Source: Acidobacteriota bacterium
GTDB lineage: Bacteria > Acidobacteriota > Terriglobia > Terriglobales > Acidobacteriaceae
NCBI GenBank assembly: GCA_021792795.1
Contig: JAJYUB010000026.1
Span: 1 to 50,745, forward strand
Length of the DNA: 50,745 bases
Direction: 5' to 3'
Below the pieces are notes generated by a model. It was not told the origin of the DNA and ran no database searches. It saw only the letters and a list, made by a program, of their open reading frames with translations. Both the position numbers and the translations under genes were made by a program. Shown here in pieces: positions 43,647 to 50,745 of this stretch; position 1 is the first letter of the stretch; each line of letters opens with the position of its first letter.

Positions 43647-43657
43647 GAGGAGGACCT

Positions 43658-44890
43658 ATGAGCGCAACTGTTCCACCGCAGCTTCGGGGATTCCCTTTCC
43701 ATTCTTCCTATTGGGAATGCTGCATTGTGAAGCGTCCGGTGCGCCTTCTCCTGCCGCTGGCCCTCGCGCTTGGCGCATTGTCTTCCCCCGCGCAAGCGAA
43801 CAGCAGGAAGTTTGTAATTGCCGCCTACGTTTTCCCTCGCAATATGGTGCTCACCGCAGACCAGGTCGCCGCAAAAAAGCTGACGCGCATTAACTTCGCG
43901 TTTGCAAACATCGACAAGGGACGCATCGTGGAGGGTGACCCGTCCGACGCAGCCAACCTGGCGATGCTGGTTGGGTTGAAAAAAGAAAATCCTGAGTTGA
44001 CCGTACTTGTCTCCGTGGGCGGCTGGCTTTGGTCGGGCCGGTTCTCGGACGCTGCGTTGACCCCCGCCAGCCGGGCCAAGTTTATTGATAGCGTCGCCGA
44101 CTTTATCACTCGCTACAAGCTGGATGGACTGGACATCGATTGGGAATATCCAGCGATGGAGGGTGCCGCTGGAAATGTATTCCGTCCGGAAGACAAGCAG
44201 AATTACACCCTGCTGTTGAAGGAACTGCGCGAGCGCTTTAAGAAAATGCAGAAGCCGCTGCATCGCCGCCTCTACATCAGCATCGCGGCGGGCGCATCGA
44301 CGGAATTTCTCCAGCATACGGAGATGGCCAAGGTACAGAAGTATGTCGACACGGTCAACCTGATGGCCTATGACTACTACGAGCCTGGAGATGACAAAAT
44401 CACCGGCAATCATGCTCCCCTCTACGTCGATCCGGCGGACCCGAAAGGAATTTCAGCGGACAGGTCCGTGAAGGAATTTGAAACGGCTGGGGTTCCGGCT
44501 GAAAAAATCGTGCTTGGAGTTCCATTCTACGGACACGTTTGGGGGCATGTGGCTGCAACCAACCATGGACTCTTTCAAACGGGAGAGCCAGTTCCGAATG
44601 CCTACGCGAACTACGGCGCGCTCTCCACTACGATGCTGAGTCAGGGATACTACACGCGCTACTGGGACGCAAAGGCCTCGGTGCCTTACCTCTACAACTC
44701 TCAGAAGCAGATATTTGTTTCCTATGAGGATCAGGAATCGTTAGCGCTCAAATGCAAGTACGTCATCGACCATCATCTGGCGGGCATCATGTTCTGGGAA
44801 TATGGAAGCGACCCATCTGGAAAACTGCTGGACTCCATCGATCTTGGGTTGGTGGCGAACCGTCACGCCTCGGGACAGGCGGCACAATGA
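43658..44890 (+). CDS. Exported GH18 chitinase-like glycosidase
   Basis: A 410-residue GH18 enzyme. A signal peptide core (VRLLLPLALALGALSSPAQA) follows a 25-residue N-region; the ATG at 43658 is kept because GGAGGAGG lies just upstream, although a GTG at 43727 would give a shorter signal. The barrel carries the catalytic DxxDxDxE motif at D156-E163 (DGLDIDWEYP), the VSVGGWLWSGRFSD strand, and VNLMAYDYYEPGDDK with the family Met-Tyr-Asp trio. LAGIMFWEYGSDPSGKLLDS is the last strand. It should cleave beta-1,4-linked GlcNAc in chitin or related glycans. The stop overlaps the next gene's start (ATGA at 44887). Confidence 0.9.
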   Translation: MSATVPPQLRGFPFHSSYWECCIVKRPVRLLLPLALALGALSSPAQANSRKFVIAAYVFPRNMVLTADQVAAKKLTRINFAFANIDKGRIVEGDPSDAANLAMLVGLKKENPELTVLVSVGGWLWSGRFSDAALTPASRAKFIDSVADFITRYKLDGLDIDWEYPAMEGAAGNVFRPEDKQNYTLLLKELRERFKKMQKPLHRRLYISIAAGASTEFLQHTEMAKVQKYVDTVNLMAYDYYEPGDDKITGNHAPLYVDPADPKGISADRSVKEFETAGVPAEKIVLGVPFYGHVWGHVAATNHGLFQTGEPVPNAYANYGALSTTMLSQGYYTRYWDAKASVPYLYNSQKQIFVSYEDQESLALKCKYVIDHHLAGIMFWEYGSDPSGKLLDSIDLGLVANRHASGQAAQ

Positions 44891-46119
44891 GCGCCTCGCC
44901 TGCCTTGGTAGCCGCTTCTGCGACCGTCAAAGCACCTGCATCCCGCATTGCGTCGATCGATGTGTTTCGCGGCCTGACGATGATGGTCATGATTTTTGTC
45001 AACGATCTTTCCGGCGTTCGTGGACTTCCATGGTGGACCTATCACGCGCACATGCAACAAGACGCCATGACCTATGTGGACATGGTGTTTCCGTTTTTCC
45101 TCTTCATCGTTGGCATGTCGATGCCGATTGCGATTGCTGGGCGGCTCAGGCGCAACCCTTCCTACGCGTCTCTTTGGCTGCACATTCTCTCTCGTTCCGT
45201 CGGCCTGATCGTTCTGGGACTTGTCCTTGCGAATGCAGAAAAGGGCGATCCCGTCCGAATGGGGATATCGACAGCCGCGTGGGCCCTCATTGGACTGACA
45301 GGCGCCATTCTCTTTTGGCTGGTTCCGAGCCGCAACACCCGGCATGCCCGCATCTTTCTCGGTCTGCGCATCGCAGGTCTCGTGACGATCGTCGGCGTGT
45401 TCGCAATTTTCAGGCGAACCACGCACGGCACCGCTGCGTGGATTGATTTCTCCTACCCCGAAATCCTTGGCTTGATCGGCTTCGCCTATTTCTCCGTTGC
45501 CCTGCTCTATATCTCCACGCGGCGATGGTTGTGGGCCCCATTGGCCTGGTTCGTTGCGCTGACTGCTTTCTGCGCGCTGACCACGGCGTATATTGTTCAC
45601 CTTCAACGCCATTACCTGCTCTACTACTGGCCTTTCGGTGGGGGCGCTTCGGCCTCGATCGTCATGGCGGGCGTTGTGACGTCGATCGTCTTTCTCGGAA
45701 AACATCGCTGGCAAAGCGTTCCCCAAAAAATGTGGCTGGCCCTCGGCTTTGCCGTCATCACCCTCGCCGCCGCGTGGCTGCTGGCCCCGCTGGGCATTTC
45801 AAAAATTCGCGCCACGCCAACCTGGTGTCTGGCAAGCGTCGGCGCCAGCGTCCTCTGCTTCATGTTGCTCTACTGGGTCTGCGATGTAATGGGAAAAACT
45901 CGATGGGCGTTTTTTGTGAAACCGGCGGGCGAAAACACTTTGCTGACGTATTTGCTTCCCGATATCTACGGCTACCTTACGGCCTTCGTCGGATTCACGT
46001 ATCTGGATCGTCACTTCCAGACTGGCGCGTCCGGCGTTCTCGGCGCAGTTGTCTTCACGTTTGCAATCCTTGCTGTCTCCACCGTGCTGACTCGCATGAG
46101 AATTCGCCTGCAGCTTTAA
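44887..46119 (+). CDS. COG4299 (HGSNAT/NagX-like) membrane protein, second copy
   Basis: A 410-residue multipass membrane protein with about ten to twelve hydrophobic helices. The signature SIDVFRGLTMMVMIFVNDLS and FPFFLFIVGMSMPIAIAGRL matches the family of heparan-alpha-glucosaminide N-acetyltransferase and NagX. The His of WTYHAHMQQDAMTYVDMVFP lies at the proposed acetyl-transfer position. It overlaps the GH18 stop by 4 bases and is surely co-translated with it, which points to handling of GlcNAc or chito-oligosaccharides at the inner membrane. It is clearly diverged from the copy at 20283. Confidence 0.83.
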   Translation: MSASPALVAASATVKAPASRIASIDVFRGLTMMVMIFVNDLSGVRGLPWWTYHAHMQQDAMTYVDMVFPFFLFIVGMSMPIAIAGRLRRNPSYASLWLHILSRSVGLIVLGLVLANAEKGDPVRMGISTAAWALIGLTGAILFWLVPSRNTRHARIFLGLRIAGLVTIVGVFAIFRRTTHGTAAWIDFSYPEILGLIGFAYFSVALLYISTRRWLWAPLAWFVALTAFCALTTAYIVHLQRHYLLYYWPFGGGASASIVMAGVVTSIVFLGKHRWQSVPQKMWLALGFAVITLAAAWLLAPLGISKIRATPTWCLASVGASVLCFMLLYWVCDVMGKTRWAFFVKPAGENTLLTYLLPDIYGYLTAFVGFTYLDRHFQTGASGVLGAVVFTFAILAVSTVLTRMRIRLQL

Positions 46120-46181
46120 TGGCGACGCAATTGAACTTCGCTGCATGATGTAGAAAGTGCCGGTCTAGCGATCGGCCTCGT

Positions 46182-47723
46182 CTAGCGCATCCAGCCGTCC
46201 AATGTTCCGCGGAGGATCGCGGCGCGCAGGTTCGCGATGTCCGGGTGCAATGTGCGGTCGCGGTCGAGTCTGGCGACAACGCTGCGCACCTGGTTCCACG
46301 CGGCTTCCACGCGCAGCGCCGGCTTCAGCGGGCGGCGATATTCCAGACCCTCGGCGGCAGCCATCAATTCAATCGCCAGCACCGACTCCGCATTCTCGAC
46401 AATCTGTCTCAACTTCCACGCGGCCGTCATTCCCATCGACACGTGGTCTTCTTTTCCGCCGGAGGTGGGCACGCTGTCGACAGACGCCGGGTGAGCGAGC
46501 ACTCGGGCCTCCGCCAGCAAAGAAGCGGCGGCCACATGCGCGACCATGTAGCCGGAAGAAACTCCTGCGCGCGGAGTAAGAAAAGGCGGCAGGCCTTCAT
46601 TTAAGTCTGGATTCACCAGGCGATCGATGCGGCGTTCGCAAATGCTCATCAGGTCCACCATCACAATGGCCGCGTAGTCGAAAACGTACGCCAGCGGCGC
46701 GCCGTGAAAATTTCCGCCCGAAAGTATCTCGCTTTCGGCAGTGTCGGCGTTCGCGTCTGCGACAAAGACAAGCGGGTTGTCGGTCGCGGAGCCCATTTCG
46801 ATTTCAAGGACTCGCCTTCCCTGCGCCAATCCATCCAATACCGCGCCGTGGACCTGCGGCATGCACCGTAGGCAATAGGCATCCTGTACGCGCGGGTCAT
46901 GCTGGCGATGCGATTCGCGAATCTCACTCTCCGCCAACAAAGACCGCAGGTGCCGTGCTACTTCCAACTGGCCAGGATGGGGCCGCGCGGCCTGAATCCG
47001 TTCATCGAAAGCGGTCGGCGTTCCCTTCAACGCTTCCAGCGTCATGGCGCCGGCCAGGCTGGCCAGGCGGGCGACGCGTTCAGCGCGCAGCAGGGCCAGT
47101 CCGCCAACAGCAGCCATTGCCTGGGTGCCATTCAGCAAGGACAGGCCTTCCTTCGCCGCAAGCGTCAGGGGCCCCATGCCCGCGGCACGCAACGCATCTT
47201 TCGCTGCGACACGCTTACCTTGATAGAACGCTTCGCCCTCGCCAATCATTCCCAACGCTAGATGGGCCAACGGAGCCAAATCGCCGCTGGCGCCAACCGA
47301 GCCGCGAGCTGGTACCACCGGACACACATTCTTTTCGATCATGGCCAACAAGTGTTCCGCAACCGCAACGCGTGCGCCGCTGGTCCCCTTGGCCAGCACA
47401 TTCGCCCGCAAAAGAACCATGCCGCGAATCTCCGCTTCCGCCAGGGATTCGCCGACGCCGCAGGCATGGCTGCGCACCAGGTTCAGTTGCAGATCGGCCA
47501 GTCGATCGGGGGGTATCGTCACCTCAGACATTTTGCCGAATCCGGTATTGATGCCGTACACCGTCGCGCCTTCGGCGAGATAGCGCTCGACCACGGCGCG
47601 CGACGCCTCCATGCGCTGGCGGGCTTCCGGATGCAGCGCCACCCGCAGCCTCTCGTAGGCGACTGCCGCAAGCTCTTCCAGGGTCAGCGGCTGACCATTC
47701 AATGCCAGCGATGAGGAATTCAA
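46182..47723 (-). CDS. hutH: Histidine ammonia-lyase
   Basis: A 513-residue aromatic amino acid lyase that converts histidine to urocanate and ammonia. The self-made MIO cofactor comes from A145-S146-G147 (GSVGASGDLAPLAHLALG). The active-site Tyr loop is TVYGINTGFGKMSEV and NLVRSHACGVGE has the Ser-His pair typical of histidine, not tyrosine or phenylalanine, lyases. QDAYCLRCMPQVHGAVLDGL and GGNFHGAPLAYVFDYAAI are the other conserved blocks. The start appears to be TTG at 47723 with GAAGAGG a few bases upstream; no in-frame ATG would leave the N-terminus intact. It is last in an operon after an ATP-grasp gene and galT; no other hut gene is in the window. Confidence 0.92.
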   Translation of the reverse strand: MNSSSLALNGQPLTLEELAAVAYERLRVALHPEARQRMEASRAVVERYLAEGATVYGINTGFGKMSEVTIPPDRLADLQLNLVRSHACGVGESLAEAEIRGMVLLRANVLAKGTSGARVAVAEHLLAMIEKNVCPVVPARGSVGASGDLAPLAHLALGMIGEGEAFYQGKRVAAKDALRAAGMGPLTLAAKEGLSLLNGTQAMAAVGGLALLRAERVARLASLAGAMTLEALKGTPTAFDERIQAARPHPGQLEVARHLRSLLAESEIRESHRQHDPRVQDAYCLRCMPQVHGAVLDGLAQGRRVLEIEMGSATDNPLVFVADANADTAESEILSGGNFHGAPLAYVFDYAAIVMVDLMSICERRIDRLVNPDLNEGLPPFLTPRAGVSSGYMVAHVAAASLLAEARVLAHPASVDSVPTSGGKEDHVSMGMTAAWKLRQIVENAESVLAIELMAAAEGLEYRRPLKPALRVEAAWNQVRSVVARLDRDRTLHPDIANLRAAILRGTLDGWMR

Positions 47724-47737
47724 TTCGTTCGCCTCTT

Positions 47738-48790
47738 CTATTTTTTTAGCGTGTAGTGTAGATCGCTCAAAGCGCGCAATTTTTCGGCTGCGCTTTCCGG
47801 CGTGATGTCGCGCTGCGGCATTCCCAGCATTTCAAATCCAACCATGAATTTTCGTACCGTCGCAGACCGCAGCAGTGGCGGATAAAAATGCGCATGAAAA
47901 TGCCACTCCGGATGCGGTTTGGAATCCGTCGGGCTCTGGTGAAAGCCCATGGTGTAGGGAAAGCTGGTTTGAAATAGATTGTCGTAGCGCGTCGTCACTT
48001 GCTTCAAAATATCTGCCAGCCCAACCCTCTGTGCAACGTCCATTTCTACGAGTGACCCCAAATGGCGGCGGCCCAGCACCAGTGTTTCAAAAGGCCAGAC
48101 CGCCCAGAATGGCACCAGCGCGACGAACTCCGGGTTCTCGCAAACAATCCGTTCCGCCAATTGCATTTCGCGCTCGACGGTATCGCACAGCAGGCATCTG
48201 CCATGCGCGCGGCGATAGGCAAGCTGCGCGGCCTGCTCCGTCCGCGGCCCGTCCGGAACATGTTCGGTGGCCCACACCTGGCAATGCGGATGCGGATTGC
48301 TTGCGCCCATCATCGGGCCACGATTCTCAAAAATCTGCACGTACTTGATTTTCGACCGCCTGCCCAGGTCCTCATACTGCGCGGCCCAGGCTGCAACCAC
48401 GCGATCGATGTCCGGCGGCTGCATCCGTGCCAGGGTCAGATCGTGGTCAGGATGGAAACAGATCACGCGGCAGGCCCCAAGCTCCCGTTCGGCCCGAAAC
48501 AAGTCGTCATGGGGCGCGTCCGCTAGCGGAGCAACATCGGGAAGCAACGCCGCATAATCGTTATCGAAGACAAACACGTCTTTATACTGCGGATTTCGAT
48601 GTCCGCCAGCGCGCGTATTTCCCGGACATAAATAGCAGGTGGAATCGTAGTGGACCGCCGAGACGGACTCTGTCTTGGCAACTTCGCCTTGCCAAGGACG
48701 CTGGGTGCGGTGCGGAGATACCAACACCCACGTGCGGGTCAATGGATTGAAGCGGCGATGTGGAACTTGGAGCCAGGTCGATGGCGGCAT
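47738..48790 (-). CDS. galT: Galactose-1-phosphate uridylyltransferase
   Basis: A 350-residue HIT-superfamily enzyme of the Leloir pathway that exchanges UMP between UDP-glucose and galactose-1-phosphate. Zinc ligands are expected in STCYLCPGN (C52, C55). The active site is in [20 protein letters not shown], with the His-Pro-His nucleophile region. [20 protein letters not shown] is the second metal-binding block. The length is normal. It sits 28 bases after the ATP-grasp gene and 14 bases before hutH on the same strand. A supply of galactose could come from the GH42 enzyme at 34641; galK and galE are not in the window. Confidence 0.93.
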   Translation of the reverse strand: MPPSTWLQVPHRRFNPLTRTWVLVSPHRTQRPWQGEVAKTESVSAVHYDSTCYLCPGNTRAGGHRNPQYKDVFVFDNDYAALLPDVAPLADAPHDDLFRAERELGACRVICFHPDHDLTLARMQPPDIDRVVAAWAAQYEDLGRRSKIKYVQIFENRGPMMGASNPHPHCQVWATEHVPDGPRTEQAAQLAYRRAHGRCLLCDTVEREMQLAERIVCENPEFVALVPFWAVWPFETLVLGRRHLGSLVEMDVAQRVGLADILKQVTTRYDNLFQTSFPYTMGFHQSPTDSKPHPEWHFHAHFYPPLLRSATVRKFMVGFEMLGMPQRDITPESAAEKLRALSDLHYTLKK

Positions 48791-48818
48791 AGAAGATACG
48801 CGGCGGAAACGCCACTCC

Positions 48819-49859
48819 TCATGCTAATCGATGTTTGCCTTCGCCGCTCTTGCCAGATATTTTGCGGACAGTGCCGGTTGACGGAAGCGCATACCGCTCG
48901 CCGCGCATGGCCGCAACTTCCAGCCTCGCCCACTCTGCCCACAGATTCAGGCCGTGGGCCTGTTTCATCATGTCTGCAATGCAGCCATCCTCGACACTCG
49001 CCGAAGTTTCCACAAAATAGAAATCGCCCGTCGCATGGGAGCGCACAAATTCGGTATGCGTGACCCCGCGTACCAACCTCAGGCTCGACAATAGCGCAGT
49101 GTTCACGCGCCTGAGTCCCTCGTCGTCCGCGGCGCCGTATGTCATGGAGTGGTTCGGCAACAATGCACCCTCCTGCGCCGTGCCCGTGACTGCTCCGACA
49201 TAGGGATATACGGCGGCAAACACAACCGTCCCGTTCGCGGTGATGCTGTCCACGTGGAAACGATCTCCCACAACGAATTGCTCCATGAAAAAATGGCTTT
49301 GCCGGTCGCCCAATGCTTCAAGTGTGCGCCAAACCTGCTCAGAATCGTGGATCTCTCGGGTCGCGCAGCACGAAGCATCGCTTCGCGGCGTCAGCAGCCA
49401 GGGCGCGGGAACGTCTTGCATGTACGCGCGCAATGCATCGTAGTTTGCAACTGCGGTAAACGCGGGAACCCGCACTCCCAGGTGGGCCGCCTTGATGCGC
49501 GCGGCCAGCCTGTCGCTGAAATACCGAGTCGTCGTAACACCCATGCCTGGAACGCGCAAATGCTCCCGGAGCCCTGCCGCGACCTCCAGTGTGGTCCTGT
49601 CCAAAGCAACGATGCGCGCCAATTTCCGTGAACGGGCGAGATATGTCACCGTATTCGCGATCTGATCCAGCGTCATGCCGCCGGGCATGTTGTGCAATTC
49701 ATCGATACAATCCAGCGGCCAGCCGGCATCACGATGTTCGTCGAGCGTCAACAGAACGACCCGGCAACCAAGCTGCGCCAACTCATCGAGGAACCGATGG
49801 CCAGTGTTGCTGCCAGCCAGACATAAAATGATCTCCCCATCCGCACCGTTCATCTTCAT
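48819..49859 (-). CDS. ATP-grasp domain protein of unknown specificity
   Basis: A 346-residue protein resembling carbamoyl-phosphate synthase/biotin carboxylase-type ATP-grasp ligases. An N-terminal Rossmann-like part ([20 protein letters not shown], 9-28) precedes the ATP-grasp fold: [20 protein letters not shown], then [20 protein letters not shown], where the usual ATP-binding Lys appears replaced by Thr in LLTPRSDAS, and [20 protein letters not shown]. The metal-binding end is [20 protein letters not shown], then TSASVEDGC. The substrate is unknown. It is the first gene of an operon with galT and hutH and is divergent from the DUF4254 gene. A second in-frame ATG lies two codons in (49853). 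Confidence 0.72.
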   Translation of the reverse strand: MKMNGADGEIILCLAGSNTGHRFLDELAQLGCRVVLLTLDEHRDAGWPLDCIDELHNMPGGMTLDQIANTVTYLARSRKLARIVALDRTTLEVAAGLREHLRVPGMGVTTTRYFSDRLAARIKAAHLGVRVPAFTAVANYDALRAYMQDVPAPWLLTPRSDASCCATREIHDSEQVWRTLEALGDRQSHFFMEQFVVGDRFHVDSITANGTVVFAAVYPYVGAVTGTAQEGALLPNHSMTYGAADDEGLRRVNTALLSSLRLVRGVTHTEFVRSHATGDFYFVETSASVEDGCIADMMKQAHGLNLWAEWARLEVAAMRGERYALPSTGTVRKISGKSGEGKHRLA

Positions 49860-49999
49860 ATGGCCGCAAGTATAGCTCCATTCGCAGGCTGGGACGAAGC
49901 GATTCTGTTTTGTCTACCTGCCCAATCGAGAGGAATTGCAGGGCCAGAGAAGAACGACAACATGCCGCATTGCCAAGGGTTGGATATACGGAGATCGGT

Positions 50000-50623
50000 A
50001 TGATATTGCCTATGGCATCTGTCCGTCTTCTCCGCGGAGAACACATCCTTCAGTTGTTCGATGAATGGATTGAACGTTGGCACCATCAGCCTTTCGTCTC
50101 GGAAACGGCCGACCAGTTCGACACTGCGCTGGAGGGCCTGCACCGCGCCAATTTCGAACTTTGGCATCAGGAAGACAAGGCCCGCGACCGTCGTGCCGAG
50201 GATGCGGCGATTGCCTCCGCCAAGCGCGCGATCGACGCGATCAATCAGCGTCGCAACGATCGCATGGAACGCTGCGACGAACTTTTGTTGGAAGAATTGT
50301 CCTTGGAAAAGTTGCCCAATTCCCAGGCGGAGTTGCATTCTGAAACGCTTGGCTTGATGCTGGATCGGCTGTCGATTCTCAGCCTGAAAATCTACCACAC
50401 GCGCGAGGAGACAGGGCGAATTCCATCTCCTCCTGGTCATCGCGAACGCAATCTGCGACGCTTGGCGATACTTGAGGACCAGCGTAATGATCTCGCGGCT
50501 TGCCTGGATCGCCTGTGGCAACGGGTGCTGCGGGGCGAGGCCCGTTTCCATGTCTATCGCCAGTTGAAGATGTACAACGATCCCGACCTGAACCCCGTTC
50601 TCTACGACAAGTCCGCTACCTAG
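50000..50623 (+). CDS. DUF4254 family protein
   Basis: A 207-residue, mostly helical cytoplasmic protein. The family pattern is clear: FELWHQEDKARDRRAEDAAI, AKRAIDAINQRRNDRMERCD and LMLDRLSILSLKIYHTREE. No enzymatic motif is known to me; in other genomes such genes tend to lie near glycosyltransferase genes of the envelope. The ATG at 50000 follows CGGAG at 49989-49993; an in-frame ATG at 49910 has a less conserved extension. It is alone on this strand, between the ATP-grasp operon and a transposase fragment. Confidence 0.78.
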   Translation: MILPMASVRLLRGEHILQLFDEWIERWHHQPFVSETADQFDTALEGLHRANFELWHQEDKARDRRAEDAAIASAKRAIDAINQRRNDRMERCDELLLEELSLEKLPNSQAELHSETLGLMLDRLSILSLKIYHTREETGRIPSPPGHRERNLRRLAILEDQRNDLAACLDRLWQRVLRGEARFHVYRQLKMYNDPDLNPVLYDKSAT

Positions 50624-50632
50624 TGTAGTGCG

Positions 50633-50745
50633 TCATGCAGATTGACCGTTATGCAGGGCCGCCCGAGCGCGCTTGACCTTCTCCAGGATGTCGGCGGCCT
50701 TGGCGGTCCAGATGAAGGGTTTGGGGCTTTCATTGTGATGGTCGA
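50633..50745 (-). CDS. Partial IS630-type transposase C-terminus
   Basis: The window's last 113 bases, read leftward, encode HHNESPKPFIWTAKAADILE, then KVKRARAALHNGQSA and a stop at 50633-50635. DxHNxxPKPFxWTxxAxxILxKxxRA is the typical tail of one IS630 transposase group. It differs from the remnants at 3646 and 12495, so it is another element. The gene begins outside the window; whether it is intact is unknown. Confidence 0.85.
   Translation of the reverse strand, partial: DHHNESPKPFIWTAKAADILEKVKRARAALHNGQSA

Noticed and set aside
41714-44413. A longer GH9 protein starting at 44413
   Set aside because: The added N-terminus is antisense to the GH18 gene; the ATG at 43603 has GGGAGGAAAA and a signal peptide.
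1-50745. tRNA, rRNA, CRISPR array, prophage or toxin-antitoxin genes
   Set aside because: Both strands were read for typical motifs; none was found that could be supported.

Overview
The window looks like chromosomal DNA of an Acidobacteriota bacterium (probably class Terriglobia). This is inferred from high GC, many Tat-exported Gfo/Idh/MocA and sugar isomerase-like proteins, SpoIIE-type phosphatases, a YpdA-type (bacillithiol) reductase and a giant Ig-repeat secreted protein; no rRNA or marker gene settles it. No tRNA, rRNA, CRISPR array or phage was seen. Both edges cut through transposase genes.

Layout. 1-3246: partial IS1182-like transposase, class I fumarase, YpdA-like reductase. 3344-4042: broken IS110 and IS630 pieces. 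4206-8606: two SpoIIE-type PP2C phosphatases, an RsbW-like kinase and a STAS protein, i.e. a partner-switching module without its sigma factor. 8803-12403: a large molybdenum formate dehydrogenase-like protein with its DUF1641 partner. 12495-12820: a second IS630 remnant, inverted relative to the first. 13153-15981: secreted Ig-repeat protein. 16359-19256: 2-oxoacid:ferredoxin oxidoreductase in three genes, the last a beta-gamma fusion.

19283-29923 is a periplasmic sugar-oxidation region: a secreted lectin-fold protein, a COG4299 membrane acyltransferase, a GMC dehydrogenase with its Tat-type small subunit, a five-haem cytochrome and a mono-haem cytochrome c, and two Tat-exported TIM-barrel isomerases alternating with two Tat-exported Gfo/Idh/MocA oxidoreductases. 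Together they resemble 3-keto-glycoside pathways.

30147-46119 is a peptidoglycan/glycan salvage region: S9 peptidase, a decayed dipeptide epimerase, NlpC/P60 endopeptidase, SIS protein, GH42, ROK kinase, MFS permease, a natural fusion of a YbbE-like serine hydrolase with a NamZ muramidase, GH9, GH18 and a second COG4299 protein. 46182-49859 is a compact operon of ATP-grasp protein, GalT and histidine ammonia-lyase. A DUF4254 gene and the tail of an IS630-type transposase close the window.

The most interesting points are the deletion-fused remnant of the epimerase inside an otherwise intact murein-peptide operon, the AmiE/NamZ-type fusion, the periplasmic sugar-oxidation module, and the inverted IS630 remnants that share one internal breakpoint around the phosphatase-formate dehydrogenase block.
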